A stretch of 64,000 nucleotides of DNA from JAGRKR01 sp041397725 (GCA_041397725.1 JAWKVZ010000008.1:62001-126000), one strand, 5' to 3'; positions 1 through 9,257 are shown, counted from the first letter of the stretch. Notes: generated by a model from the sequence alone, not told the origin. Program-made: numbers and translations.

Positions 1-1
1 C

Positions 2-1552
2 CAGTGGCAGCCGCCGCACCAGCCGTCCCACCAGCCGCCTCATCAGGAGCAGTGGAGCGAGGCGCCCGCAGCCCCCGCCGACTACGGCCACGCCGGCTAT
101 CCGCAAGGGTATCAGGAGGCGCCGGCGGCAGCCTATCCCCCCGGGCATGGCTCGCCGGAGCTGCGTGATCCACACCAGCTCGACAGCTACTTCGCGCAGC
201 CGCAGCAGACGCCGCAGCACCAGCAGCCCCACGACGGCTATCAGCCACAGCAGTACGATCAGCACCGCTACGAGGCCGCAGGCTACCCGCCGCAGCAGGC
301 GCCCGCGCGCGACTATGATCTCGGGCAGTACATGCCGGCGACCGAGCAGCAGCCGTATGCCGCCGGGGCGGCGCCCGACTATGGGCAGCAGGGCGATCCC
401 AGGCATTACGACCCCGCCGGTGCGGGCTATCAGCAGACTGGCTATGGCCAGCAGTATCCGGGCTCTGCTCCCGACGGAGCATATGATCAGCACGGCTACC
501 CGGCGGCTTCGCCCTACAGTGCGGCGGAGGCCGATGTCGGGCCGGAAGGGGGGCAGGAGCCCTTCGAGGACGAGCTTGAGCCCAAGCAAGGCAACCGCAC
601 GCTCTTTCTGGTCGGTACGCTGCTTGCGGCCATTCTGGTCGGTGGCGGGCTGGCCTATGGCTACAACAAGATCATCGGCGGCGGCAAGCGCGCGGCGAGC
701 GCGCCGCCACTGCTGCAAGCGGTGCGCAAGCCGGACAAGGAGCCGCCGAGCGATCCGGGCGGCAAGGCATTTCCGCACTCGCAGAAGTCGTTCTACGAGC
801 GCTACGAGCGTCCGCCTGAGGGCGCCAAGGCGCCTGCCGCGCCTGCCGAGGCCAAGCCGGCCCCGGGCGATGGCAAGGAGGGACCGCGCAAGGTGCGTAC
901 GGTGCTCGTGCGGCCCGATGGCACGATGGCGCCGCCGCCGCCCGTTGCCCCGCCCGCCCGCCCGGTCGCCGTGGCACCCGTGCGCCCGACGCCGCCGGCA
1001 GCCCTGCCGGGCGTCGTCATCCAGGGCGGCGCGCCACCGGCTCCGGTGGCCGTGCCCCAGCCCCAACCCGCACGTCCTGAGCAGGTTCTCAGAGGCTCTG
1101 TGCCGCCGGCCGAGGCCCCGGTCAGCGTCGTGCCCAAGCGGGCGCCCATTGCCGCGCCCGAGCCGGCCCCGGCTCCCCGTGTAACCGCGCCTGTGCGGGC
1201 ACCGGCGCCGCCGCGTCCTGCCGTGCAGCGCGAGGCCCGCGTGGCAGCGCCGCGCAGGCCTGTCGCTGCGCCGCCAGCCGCCCCGAAAGGCAGTAGTGCG
1301 CGTGGCTATGTGGCCTGGGTCTCCTCGCAGAAGGATCGTGTGCAGGCCCTGGCGGAGTTCGCCAACCTGCAGCAGCGCTACGGCAGCGCGATGGTCGGGC
1401 GTCAGCCCGACATCCAGGAGGCCAACCTCGGAGCCAAGGGCATCTGGTATCGGTTGCGGATCGGTCCGCCCGGCTCGCGCGAGGCCGCCACCAAGTTGTG
1501 TGAAAAGCTGAAGTCGAGCGGTCTCAAATCCTGCTTCGTCCGCGCCTATTGA
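2..1552 (+). CDS. SPOR-domain membrane protein (5' truncated by window edge)
   Basis: The frame is open from the first complete codon, so the true start lies outside the window; 516 residues are visible. The first ~195 residues are rich in Gln, Pro, Tyr and Ala (low complexity, presumably cytoplasmic). One membrane helix follows at about 198-221 (LFLVGTLLAAILVGGG), then a Pro/Ala-rich periplasmic linker and a C-terminal SPOR-like domain from about 432 to the end (GYVAWVSSQKD, WYRLRIGP, LKSCFVRAY). SPOR domains bind denuded septal peptidoglycan, so a role at the division site is inferred. It precedes nagZ and scpAB, the usual order in Hyphomicrobiales, where argS normally lies upstream. The SPOR assignment is good; the specific division role is not shown by sequence. 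Confidence 0.85.
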   Translation, partial: QWQPPHQPSHQPPHQEQWSEAPAAPADYGHAGYPQGYQEAPAAAYPPGHGSPELRDPHQLDSYFAQPQQTPQHQQPHDGYQPQQYDQHRYEAAGYPPQQAPARDYDLGQYMPATEQQPYAAGAAPDYGQQGDPRHYDPAGAGYQQTGYGQQYPGSAPDGAYDQHGYPAASPYSAAEADVGPEGGQEPFEDELEPKQGNRTLFLVGTLLAAILVGGGLAYGYNKIIGGGKRAASAPPLLQAVRKPDKEPPSDPGGKAFPHSQKSFYERYERPPEGAKAPAAPAEAKPAPGDGKEGPRKVRTVLVRPDGTMAPPPPVAPPARPVAVAPVRPTPPAALPGVVIQGGAPPAPVAVPQPQPARPEQVLRGSVPPAEAPVSVVPKRAPIAAPEPAPAPRVTAPVRAPAPPRPAVQREARVAAPRRPVAAPPAAPKGSSARGYVAWVSSQKDRVQALAEFANLQQRYGSAMVGRQPDIQEANLGAKGIWYRLRIGPPGSREAATKLCEKLKSSGLKSCFVRAY

Positions 1553-1690
1553 CCGGCGGAACGGCCCCGGCTGCGCGTCGGACGCCGCTGCCGGGGCTAG
1601 CGCCCGTCGAGGGCGGGTGCCGCCACTCCGCACACGCAGGTCCATACGCACAGGAGGCGGCGTGGCGTCCTCCAGCCATGGAGGCGCGAC

Positions 1691-2707
1691 ATGCTGAAGG
1701 CCTTCGTCACGGGCGTGGCCGGTCTGGCCCTGACCGGTGACGAGATCGCCTTCCTGAGGCAGGAGCGGCCCGCGGGGCTGATCCTGTTCGATCGCAATTG
1801 TGGGGAGCGCGCCCAGCTCCAGGCGCTCGTCGCCGCCTTCAAGGACGCCGTCGGCTGCGCGTCGACCCTCGTCCTCATCGACCAGGAGGGCGGGCGCGTC
1901 CAACGGCTCAAGCCACCGTTCATGCCGCGACTGCCGCCGGCCGCCGCCTACGGCCTCGCCTACGGGCGGGACCGTGCTTCGGCGCTCCAGGATGCCGAAA
2001 TCGTCAGTCACTGGCTCGCGACCGAGCTCTCCGCGCTCGGCGTCACCGTCAATTGCGTGCCGGTGCTCGATCTGCCCGTGCCTGGCGCCAACGCCATCAT
2101 CGGCGATCGCGCGTACGGGACCGAGGTGGCCGATGTCGTGGCGCTGGGGCGCGCGGTGGCGCGTGGCATGCTGGCCGGCGGCGTGCTGCCCGTGATGAAG
2201 CACGTGCCGGGCCATGGCCGCGCCACCAAGGACTCGCATCTGGCGCTGCCCGTGGTCGATACCGCAGCCGACGTGCTGGCCGACAGCGATTTCGCGCCCT
2301 TCCGCGCCCTGCGGGACCTGCCCATGGCGATGACCGCGCACGTGGTTTACACGGCGCTCGATGCGACGCGCCCCGCCAGCATCTCGGAAGCGGTCGTCAG
2401 GACGATCATCCGCGGGCGCATCGGCTTCGACGGGCTGCTGATCAGCGACGATCTGTCGATGCACGCCCTGACGGGTCCGATGCAGGTCCGCGCCGCGGCG
2501 GTGATCGCCTCCGGGAGCGATCTGGCCCTGCATTGCAACGGCGATCTCGCGGAGATGGCGGCGGTCGCCAGTGCCGTACCGGTCCTGAGCGGGCGGGCCC
2601 TGGAGCGGTATCAGGCGGCGCTCGGCTTGATTGCGCTGCGCCGGCCTGCCATGTGTGCGGACGACGGTGTGGCAGCGCTCGGCCGGATTATGTCTTTGCT
2701 CGGCTGA
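1691..2707 (+). CDS. nagZ: Beta-N-acetylhexosaminidase, glycoside hydrolase family 3
   Basis: NagZ is a cytoplasmic enzyme that removes N-acetylglucosamine from muropeptides imported during cell-wall recycling. The 338-residue product has the family signatures LVLIDQEGGRVQR near residue 60, KHVPGHG at about 170 followed by DSH (the mobile loop supplying the catalytic His/Asp pair), and the nucleophile region ISDDLSMHAL near 252. Length matches single-domain NagZ enzymes (330-345 residues). The ATG has a GGAGG ribosome site about six bases upstream. It sits between the SPOR gene and scpA. Confidence 0.93.
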   Translation: MLKAFVTGVAGLALTGDEIAFLRQERPAGLILFDRNCGERAQLQALVAAFKDAVGCASTLVLIDQEGGRVQRLKPPFMPRLPPAAAYGLAYGRDRASALQDAEIVSHWLATELSALGVTVNCVPVLDLPVPGANAIIGDRAYGTEVADVVALGRAVARGMLAGGVLPVMKHVPGHGRATKDSHLALPVVDTAADVLADSDFAPFRALRDLPMAMTAHVVYTALDATRPASISEAVVRTIIRGRIGFDGLLISDDLSMHALTGPMQVRAAAVIASGSDLALHCNGDLAEMAAVASAVPVLSGRALERYQAALGLIALRRPAMCADDGVAALGRIMSLLG

Positions 2708-2782
2708 ATCAGTGTATTGTGCCGCGCCGAATTGGCAGTGCGGGGGTGATTCGCCCTGCGCCTGCGAGAGCGATCGAGACGT

Positions 2783-3619
2783 ATGCAAGAGACCGAGCCG
2801 ACGCCTTCCGACCTCGCCGCCGAACCGTGGTCCGAGACGCCATTCGAGGCGGACGGGCCGGCGGACGGTGGGCTGCTGGTCGAGGTCGACGGCTTCGAAG
2901 GGCCGCTCGACCTGCTGCTCGCCCTGGCGCGCACCCACAAGGTGGACCTCGCCCGCATCTCCATCCTGGCATTGGCGGACCAGTATCTCGGCTTCATCGC
3001 CGAAGCGCGGCGCCTGCGCCTGGAGGTCGCGGCGGAGTATCTCGTCATGGCGGCCTGGCTCGCCTATCTCAAGTCGCGGCTGCTGCTGCCGCGCGAGGAA
3101 AGCCCAACGGACGAGCTCTCCGGCGACGAGTTGGCCGCGCGCCTGCATTTTCGCCTGCAGCGCCTCGCCGCCATGCGCGATGCCGCCGCAAAGCTCATGA
3201 CACGCCACCGGCTCGGTATCGACGTCTTCCCGCGCGGGATGCCCGAGGGCGTCAGGACGATTCGCGAGACGGCCTATACCGCAGCCATCTACGATCTGCT
3301 CTCCGCCTATTCGCGTCAGCGCCAGCGCACCGTCAAGCGCGTCGTGACGATCAAGAAGCGCAGGGTCTGGTCGATCAAGGAAGCCCGCGTCCGGCTCGAG
3401 GCCATGGTCGGCGAGATGGGCGACTGGACGCAGCTCGACATGTTTCTGGAACAGTACCTGCTGGAGCCCGAGGAGATCCGTACGGTCAAGGCGAGCTCGT
3501 TCGGAGCGACGCTGGAAATGGCACGCGAAGGGCTCGTGGAGCTGAGGCAGGAGCGCCCCTTCGCGCCGATCTACATACGCCGGCGTGGCGCTGGCGAGGA
3601 TTGGGAGCTGATCGCATGA
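2783..3619 (+). CDS. scpA: Segregation and condensation protein A (kleisin)
   Basis: ScpA is the kleisin of the bacterial SMC-ScpAB condensin that organises and segregates the chromosome. The 278-residue product begins with an acidic leader, then the hallmark FEGPLDLLLALARTHKVD at about 38-55, the N-terminal helical region that binds the SMC neck (YLVMAAWLAYLKSRLLLP), and a C-terminal winged-helix part (VELRQERPFAPIYIRR). It lies 75 bp after nagZ and 49 bp before scpB, probably cotranscribed. Confidence 0.93.
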   Translation: MQETEPTPSDLAAEPWSETPFEADGPADGGLLVEVDGFEGPLDLLLALARTHKVDLARISILALADQYLGFIAEARRLRLEVAAEYLVMAAWLAYLKSRLLLPREESPTDELSGDELAARLHFRLQRLAAMRDAAAKLMTRHRLGIDVFPRGMPEGVRTIRETAYTAAIYDLLSAYSRQRQRTVKRVVTIKKRRVWSIKEARVRLEAMVGEMGDWTQLDMFLEQYLLEPEEIRTVKASSFGATLEMAREGLVELRQERPFAPIYIRRRGAGEDWELIA

Positions 3620-3668
3620 GCCGGAGCGCGCGGCGACACGACATCACCAACGGGGAGACCGCTGCCTG

Positions 3669-4496
3669 ATGCACCCACCCAAGCTCACGCTCGCGGAGAC
3701 GCCCGCCGAGGGGGCCGAGGCGCCGGCTTGCCCGGAGGCGGAAGCGCCTGCGACAGTCAGCAACATCCGCGCGCTGCCTTCGGCTGACAGGCGCGAGAAG
3801 CTGCGGATCATCGAGGCGCTGCTGTTCGCTGCCGCCGAGCCCATCGACGAGGGCAAGCTCGCCGAGCATCTGCCGGCAGGCGAGGATGTCGCCGCCCTGC
3901 TCGACGAGCTCAAAGGCTTCTATGCCAGCCGCGGCATCAACCTCGTGCGCGTTGCGGGCAAGTGGGCGTTCCGGACGGCCGAGGATCTCTCCTACCTGCT
4001 CGAGCGCCATGCCCTGTCCGAGCGGCGGCTGTCCAAGGCCGCGCTGGAGATGCTGGCCATCATCGCCTACCACCAGCCCGTGACGCGCGCCGAGATCGAG
4101 GAGATACGCGGCGTCTCGACCTCGAAGGGCACGCTCGACGTGCTCATGGAGACCGGCTGGGTGCGCCCGCGAGGCCGCCGCCGGGCGCCCGGCAAGCCGG
4201 TGACGTACGGGACGACGGAAGCCTTCCTCGACCACTTCGGGCTCGAGAAGATCGGCGACCTGCCGGGCCTCGCCGAGCTCAAGGGTGCGGGCTTGCTTGA
4301 CGGCAACCTGCCGCCGGACTTCACTGTGCCCGTTCCCACGGACGCACTGGCGCTGACGCCGGACGAATTGCCCCTCGAGGACGAGCCGGACGATGGTTCG
4401 GCCGAGCCCGAGCTGCCACTCGGTCATGGCGAAGACGGCGCGGAGAGTGAGGCTGACGACGAGGCCGGAGATGATCACGGCGAAAAGCCGGCATGA
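3669..4496 (+). CDS. scpB: Segregation and condensation protein B
   Basis: ScpB is the dimeric winged-helix partner of ScpA in the SMC complex. Diagnostic segments are LRIIEALLFAAAEPID near residue 40, WAFRTAEDLSYLLERH, and LEMLAIIAYHQPVTRAEIEEIRG-type core helices, followed by TLDVLMETGWVRPRGRRRAPGKP and FLDHFGL. The last ~60 residues are an acidic tail beyond the conserved domain, common in alphaproteobacterial ScpB. The start is the ATG at 3669, preceded by a GGGGAG site. Confidence 0.93.
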   Translation: MHPPKLTLAETPAEGAEAPACPEAEAPATVSNIRALPSADRREKLRIIEALLFAAAEPIDEGKLAEHLPAGEDVAALLDELKGFYASRGINLVRVAGKWAFRTAEDLSYLLERHALSERRLSKAALEMLAIIAYHQPVTRAEIEEIRGVSTSKGTLDVLMETGWVRPRGRRRAPGKPVTYGTTEAFLDHFGLEKIGDLPGLAELKGAGLLDGNLPPDFTVPVPTDALALTPDELPLEDEPDDGSAEPELPLGHGEDGAESEADDEAGDDHGEKPA

Positions 4497-4599
4497 GCCT
4501 TGCCTGTCACCCCTAGGCCGTGCCTAGAGTGCCATCGACAGTGGCGGGGCACGCTGGGATCAGCATGCGGCCATCTCGACCGATCACACCCGCGAGCCC

Positions 4600-5814
4600 G
4601 TGCGAGCCTGCACAGACCGTGCAGGTCGATCCGATTTCCTCGCGACAGGAGGCGAGAGACAGGCGTTGAGTAGACCGTCCCGCGAGGACAAGGGCCGGCC
4701 CAAAGGGGGCCGCGATGGCGAGAGCGACGACGCGCCCCGGCCGCGGGCTCGCGCGACGATCGCGGCTGGCCTGACGTTCGAGGCCGTCGAGCGCCGCTAC
4801 GGCGACATGATGGCCTTGCGCGGTGTCTCGCTGGATGTGGCGCCGGGCGAGGTCGTTTGTCTGCTCGGGCCATCGGGGTGCGGCAAGACCACGCTGCTGC
4901 GCATCGCCGCCGGGATCGAGAAGCCATCGGCCGGACGCGTGCTGCTCGATGGTCGCGAGGTCGCCGGGCCGTCGCGCTTCGTGCCGCCCGAGCAGCGCCA
5001 CGTCGGGCTGATGTTCCAGGATTTCGCGCTCTTTCCCCATCTGACCATCGTCGAGAACGTGGCTTTCGGGTTGAAGAGCCTGCCGCGCAAGGAGGCCAAG
5101 CGCGAAGCGCGCGCGGCTCTGGCCCGTGTCGGCCTCGACCACTACGCCGGCGACTATCCGCACATCCTTTCCGGCGGCCAGCAGCAGCGCGTGGCGCTGG
5201 CTCGCGCCATCGCGCCGCGGCCGAGCGTGCTGCTCATGGACGAGCCCTTCTCCGGCCTCGACATCCAGCTCCGCGAGGCCATGCAGGAGGAGACGCTCGG
5301 CGTCCTCCGCGAGACCCGGGCAAGTTGCCTCGTCGTCACGCATCATCCCGAGGAAGCCATGCGTATCGGCGATCGCATCGCGGTCATGCGCGCCGGCCAG
5401 ATCCTGCAGGTGGGGGGCGCGGAGGAGCTCTATCGCGCCCCGGCCGACATTTTCGTGGCCCGCCTGTTCTCGGAGATCAATGAGCTGCGGCTCGTCGTGC
5501 GCAGCGGCCAGGTGACCTGTCCGCTCGGCAGCTTCCCGGCGCCGGGGCTGAACGAGGGGGAGGCCGCGATCCTCTGCCTGCGTCAGCGCGGCGTGCGGCT
5601 GCTGCCGGTCGGCCAGGGCAGGGCAGGCCGCGTGCTCCACGCGCGCTTCTTGGGTGATGCCGTACAACTCGAAATCGCCGTCGAGGGGCTCGACCATCCC
5701 CTCAAGGCGCGGGTGCGGGAGAGCGACGCGCCCAAGCGCGGCACTGATCTGTCGATCGAGATTGACCCCTCCCGCGTGCTGGTGCTCCCGGCGGCTCGGA
5801 CGGACGGGACCTGA
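4600..5814 (+). CDS. ABC transporter ATP-binding protein, FbpC/PotA-like, without permease genes
   Basis: This is a cytoplasmic ATPase subunit of an importer of the iron(III)/polyamine/sulfate class. It has Walker A GPSGCGKTT, Q-loop FQDFALFPH, signature LSGGQQQRVALARA, Walker B VLLMDEPFSGLD and the switch His in VTHHPEEA, followed by a TOBE-like C-terminal region (from about residue 300: LRQRGVRLLPVGQG, FLGDAVQLEIAV). No substrate-binding protein or permease is nearby, so the substrate is unknown; it lies between scpB and tatA. The start is uncertain: the GTG at 4600 gives 404 residues, and an in-frame TTG at 4666 lies 13 bases after a GGAGG. The ~60 residues before TFEAVERRYGDM are not part of the conserved domain. 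Confidence 0.85.
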   Translation: MRACTDRAGRSDFLATGGERQALSRPSREDKGRPKGGRDGESDDAPRPRARATIAAGLTFEAVERRYGDMMALRGVSLDVAPGEVVCLLGPSGCGKTTLLRIAAGIEKPSAGRVLLDGREVAGPSRFVPPEQRHVGLMFQDFALFPHLTIVENVAFGLKSLPRKEAKREARAALARVGLDHYAGDYPHILSGGQQQRVALARAIAPRPSVLLMDEPFSGLDIQLREAMQEETLGVLRETRASCLVVTHHPEEAMRIGDRIAVMRAGQILQVGGAEELYRAPADIFVARLFSEINELRLVVRSGQVTCPLGSFPAPGLNEGEAAILCLRQRGVRLLPVGQGRAGRVLHARFLGDAVQLEIAVEGLDHPLKARVRESDAPKRGTDLSIEIDPSRVLVLPAARTDGT

Positions 5815-5943
5815 CGGTTCGTTCAGCCTCGCGGGCTCTTGCCGATTTCAACGTGAACGTATTGATATCATTGGGGCAAACGGGTGACGGATTGGCCCTT
5901 CGCGCGTTGACGATGTTGTTGAGACAGCTTGCCGCAGGCGACC

Positions 5944-5973
5944 TTGCACGAGGGGAACGTTTCTGCATATAGT
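5944..5973 (+). promoter_or_regulatory. Possible housekeeping promoter for tatABC
   Basis: TTGCAC (5944-5949) and TATAGT (5968-5973) are separated by 18 bp in the 320-bp gap between the ABC ATPase and tatA. This is the only reasonable -35/-10 pair seen in that gap; the rest holds no gene that can be supported. It is a motif match only. Confidence 0.35.
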
Positions 5974-6134
5974 GCCGGGCAATGGCGACTGGCGATGGAT
6001 CGCCGGAGCACGGGCACCTCGGATCGAGCCGATCCGAGGCGTGAGCGCGTCTCCAATCTTCAAGCGATTGAGCGACTTTCTGGCTCGGGGCGGTGAAACC
6101 GTCCGGGGTGCGACGCTCAAGGGAGTATGGTGGA

Positions 6135-6365
6135 ATGGGTGCAACCAGCATCTGGCACTGGATCATTCTGCTGCTGATCGTGGTGCTTCTCTTCGGCCGC
6201 GGCAAGATCTCCGAGGTCATGGGTGACGTCGCCAAGGGAATAAAGAGCTTCAAAAAGGGCATGGCCGAGGACGAGGACGTGGCCAAGAAGGCCGAGCCCC
6301 CGAAGACGATCGAGGCGAGCAAGCCTGCCGAGCGTTCGGGAGCCGAGTCGACCAAGACGGGCTGA
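6135..6365 (+). CDS. tatA: Twin-arginine translocase subunit TatA
   Basis: TatA forms the size-fitting pore of the Tat pathway for folded proteins in the inner membrane. The 76-residue product has the short N-terminal membrane helix (IWHWIILLLIVVLLFG), the FGRGKI hinge, the amphipathic helix (MGDVAKGIKSFKKGM) and a charged disordered tail. The ATG at 6135 is chosen because the protein then begins MGATSIWHW as TatA proteins do; an upstream in-frame start at 6093 would add 14 unrelated residues. tatB and tatC follow. Confidence 0.93.
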   Translation: MGATSIWHWIILLLIVVLLFGRGKISEVMGDVAKGIKSFKKGMAEDEDVAKKAEPPKTIEASKPAERSGAESTKTG

Positions 6366-6389
6366 TTTGACCCAGCTCCGTTGACCCGG

Positions 6390-6420
6390 GCGCCGCTGCG
6401 AGTGATCCTGGCAGCGGCGC
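6390..6420 (+). terminator. GC-rich hairpin between tatA and tatB
   Basis: GCGCCGCTGC (6390-6399) and GCAGCGGCGC (6411-6420) form a perfect 10-bp stem with an 11-base loop, followed immediately by TTT. It resembles a weak or partial intrinsic terminator within the tat operon. It could reduce read-through into tatBC, which would suit the known need for more TatA than TatB or TatC, or it could stabilise a tatA mRNA end. Confidence 0.55.
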
Positions 6421-6462
6421 TTTGCAATTCTGCGCTGTATTCGGAGGCGTCCGCGCACTCAG

Positions 6463-6945
6463 ATGTTCGATATCGGTTGGAGTGAGCTGTTGGTGATCGC
6501 TGTCGTGGCGATCGTCGTGGTGGGTCCCAAGGACCTGCCCGTGCTGATGCGTACGGTGGGCAAGTACATCGCCTACCTCAAGCGTCAGGCGAGCGAGTTC
6601 CGTTCCCAGTTCGACGAAGCGATGCGCGAGTCGGAGATCGATCAGGTGCGCAAGGAGATGGAGGACATCGGCCGCGGCGCCGAGGAGTCCATCCGCGACT
6701 TCAAGTCCTCGGTCGAGCAGGACTTCGACAAGATGTCCGCGGAGATGGACAAGCCGACGCCCGCCTCCGAGCCGACCGATCCGGGCATCGTCGAGACGCA
6801 CGGCGCACCGCCTGCGCAGCCCGCCAACGGCGCGCAAGAGGCGCCGCAGACGACGGCCGCCCCGTCGTCCAACCCTATTGAGACCGCAGTCAAGTCTGCG
6901 CAACAGCCCGCCACGGGTGAGTCGGCGGGCAAGAGTGGAGCCTGA
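6463..6945 (+). CDS. tatB: Twin-arginine translocase subunit TatB
   Basis: TatB is the partner of TatC in the receptor complex that recognises twin-arginine signal peptides. The N-terminus MFDIGWSELLVIAVVAIVVV is the characteristic TatB membrane helix, followed by GPKDLP, the amphipathic helix (LMRTVGKYIAYLKRQ) and a long charged, Pro/Ala-rich cytoplasmic tail to 160 residues. The Glu in the membrane segment (WSELL) distinguishes it from TatA. Only five bases separate its stop from the tatC start, so the two are translationally close. Confidence 0.94.
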   Translation: MFDIGWSELLVIAVVAIVVVGPKDLPVLMRTVGKYIAYLKRQASEFRSQFDEAMRESEIDQVRKEMEDIGRGAEESIRDFKSSVEQDFDKMSAEMDKPTPASEPTDPGIVETHGAPPAQPANGAQEAPQTTAAPSSNPIETAVKSAQQPATGESAGKSGA

Positions 6946-6950
6946 CGCCC

Positions 6951-7742
6951 GTGGCGACCCAGCAAGATGACATCGAGGCCTCGAAGGCCCCGCTGATGGA
7001 GCACCTGATCGAGCTGCGCCAGCGGCTGATCTATGCCATCGTCGCGTTCTTCGTGATGTTCCTGATGTGCTTCGCCGTGGCGCGGCACATCTACAACATC
7101 CTGCTCTGGCCGTTCGTGCGCGTGGTCGGGCTCGAGAACGCCAAGACCATCTACACGCACCTGCTCGAGAAGTTCTTCGTCGACATCAAGGTGGCGATGT
7201 TCGGCGCGGCCTTCCTGTCGTTTCCCGTGGTGGCGACGCAGATCTACAAGTTCGTGGCGCCGGGCCTCTACAAGCACGAGCGCGCCGCGTTCCGGCCATA
7301 CCTGATCGCGACGCCGGTGCTGTTCTTCCTCGGCGCCTGCGTCGTCTATTTCATCGCCATGCCGCTGCTCGTGAAGTTCTCGGTGGGCTTCCAGCAGGCG
7401 GCCGCGTCGGGCCAACCGGAAATCACGCTGCTGCCGAAGGTCAGCGAGTACCTGTCGCTGATCATGACGCTCATTTTCGGCTTCGGCATCTGCTTCCAGC
7501 TTCCCGTCATCCTGACGCTGCTGGCGCGCGTGGGCGTGGTCACGAGCGAGGGGCTGAGGGGCGCGCGGCGCTATGCCATCGTCGGCATTTTCGGCGCCGC
7601 CGCCATCCTGACGCCGCCCGACGCCATCTCCATGATCATCATGGCGTTGCCGACGTGCCTGCTCTACGAGCTGTCGATCTTCGCCGTGCAGCGCGTCGAG
7701 GCGATGCGCAAGGACAAGGCCGAGGAGCCCGAGGAGGTCTGA
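6951..7742 (+). CDS. tatC: Twin-arginine translocase subunit TatC
   Basis: TatC is the polytopic core of the Tat receptor. The 263-residue product starts at a GTG and contains the family signature MEHLIELRQRLIYAI near residue 14, about six hydrophobic segments, and conserved loops such as FVAPGLYKHER and the PPDAISMIIMALP region in the C-terminal half. It completes tatABC. serS follows after a 77-bp gap. Confidence 0.95.
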   Translation: MATQQDDIEASKAPLMEHLIELRQRLIYAIVAFFVMFLMCFAVARHIYNILLWPFVRVVGLENAKTIYTHLLEKFFVDIKVAMFGAAFLSFPVVATQIYKFVAPGLYKHERAAFRPYLIATPVLFFLGACVVYFIAMPLLVKFSVGFQQAAASGQPEITLLPKVSEYLSLIMTLIFGFGICFQLPVILTLLARVGVVTSEGLRGARRYAIVGIFGAAAILTPPDAISMIIMALPTCLLYELSIFAVQRVEAMRKDKAEEPEEV

Positions 7743-7819
7743 TCCCCGCGGGCGCCGGCTGGACCCGACGGCCAGCCGGCAGTATAGACGGCGCGAGCCA
7801 TATTCTGAGGGGATGCGCC

Positions 7820-9181
7820 GTGTTCGACATCAAATGGATTCGTGAGAACCCGCAGGACTTCGACCGCGGTCTCGCGCGGCGCGGGCTCGCTCCGCTGGCC
7901 GCCAGGCTGATGGAGATGGACGACGAGCGCCGCCGGCACGTGACGCGGCTGCAGGAGGCGCAGGCGCGGCGCAACGCGGCGTCCAAGGAGATCGGCAAGG
8001 CCAAGGCCGCCAAGGACGAGGCGACGGCGCAGAAGCTCATGGCCGAGGTGGCCGGGCTCAAGGACGAGCTGGCCGCCGGCGAGGCCCGCGAGAAGGAGCT
8101 GGTGCGCGCGCTCGAGGCGGAGCTCGCCGTCATCCCGAACCTGCCGCGCGACGACGTGCCCGACGGCAAGGACGAAAAGGACAACACGGAAGTCCGTCGC
8201 TGGGGCGAGCCGAGAAAGTTCGAGCCCACCGACAAGCCGGCGCAGCATTTCGAGATCGGCGAGGCGCTGGGCCTCATGGACTTCGAGACGGCGGCCAAGG
8301 TCTCGGGCGCGCGTTTCGTGTTCCTCAAGGGCGGTCTGGCGCGGCTCGAGCGCGCGCTCGCCAACTTCATGCTCGACCTGCACACGGGCGAGTTCGGCTA
8401 TCAGGAGGTCAACCCGCCGCTGCTCGTGCGCGACGAGGCGGCCTACGGCACCGGCAACCTTCCGAAGTTCGAGGACGATCTTTTCTGGACCGCTCGACGC
8501 ACCGAAACGAAAGTTTTCGAAGAGCAATCACCAACCGGAAAAAATGTGACGGTGGAGGTCGGCGGTCCGACGCGACTCTGGCTCATCCCCACCGCTGAAG
8601 TGTCGCTGACCAACCTCGTGCGCGAGTCCATTCTCGACGAGGACGCGCTGCCGCTGCGCTTCACGGCCTGGACGCCGTGCTTCCGCTCCGAGGCGGGCGC
8701 GGCCGGCAGGGACACGCGCGGCATGATCCGCCAGCACCAGTTCTCCAAGGTCGAGATGGTCTCCGTCACGACGCCCGAACAGGGCCTCGCGGAGCACGAG
8801 CGCATGACGAGGTGCGCCGAGACCATCCTCGAGCGCCTCGGCCTGCCCTACCGCACCATGATGCTCTGCACGGGCGACATGGGCTTCGCCAGCCAGAAGA
8901 CCTACGACATCGAGGTCTGGCTGCCGGGCCAGAACGCCTATCGCGAGATCTCGTCGTGCTCGGTGTGCGGCGACTTCCAGGCCCGGCGCATGAGTGCGCG
9001 CTACCGGCCGAAGGGCGCCAAGGACCTGCGCTACGTGACGACGCTCAACGGCTCCGGCCTCGCCGTCGGGCGCACGCTCATCGCCGTGCTCGAAAACTAT
9101 CAACAGAAAGACGGCAGCGTCATCGTTCCGGAGGCGCTGAGGCCGTACATGGGAGGCTGTGAGACGATCGAGAAGGGCTAG
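7820..9181 (+). CDS. serS: Seryl-tRNA synthetase
   Basis: SerRS charges tRNA-Ser with serine in the cytoplasm. The product has the N-terminal long coiled-coil arm (about 30-110) that contacts the long variable arm of tRNA-Ser, then the class II catalytic core: motif 2 TPCFRSEAGAAGRDTRGM with RQHQFSKVEM, and motif 3 GSGLAVGRTLIAVLENYQ. The GTG at 7820 is selected because the protein then begins VFDIKWIRENP like other SerRS and has a GAGGGG site upstream. The frame is open further upstream only because it overlaps tatC. Length 453 residues is slightly above the usual ~425-430, with an insert around FEEQSPTGKNVTVE. Confidence 0.95.
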   Translation: MFDIKWIRENPQDFDRGLARRGLAPLAARLMEMDDERRRHVTRLQEAQARRNAASKEIGKAKAAKDEATAQKLMAEVAGLKDELAAGEAREKELVRALEAELAVIPNLPRDDVPDGKDEKDNTEVRRWGEPRKFEPTDKPAQHFEIGEALGLMDFETAAKVSGARFVFLKGGLARLERALANFMLDLHTGEFGYQEVNPPLLVRDEAAYGTGNLPKFEDDLFWTARRTETKVFEEQSPTGKNVTVEVGGPTRLWLIPTAEVSLTNLVRESILDEDALPLRFTAWTPCFRSEAGAAGRDTRGMIRQHQFSKVEMVSVTTPEQGLAEHERMTRCAETILERLGLPYRTMMLCTGDMGFASQKTYDIEVWLPGQNAYREISSCSVCGDFQARRMSARYRPKGAKDLRYVTTLNGSGLAVGRTLIAVLENYQQKDGSVIVPEALRPYMGGCETIEKG

Positions 9182-9257
9182 CGACACTCCCGTTGCCTCC
9201 CTGGCCAAGGCACGAAGCGGCTGCGAGCCGGGGCCTTTCCGGTCCGAAGGGTAAAGA

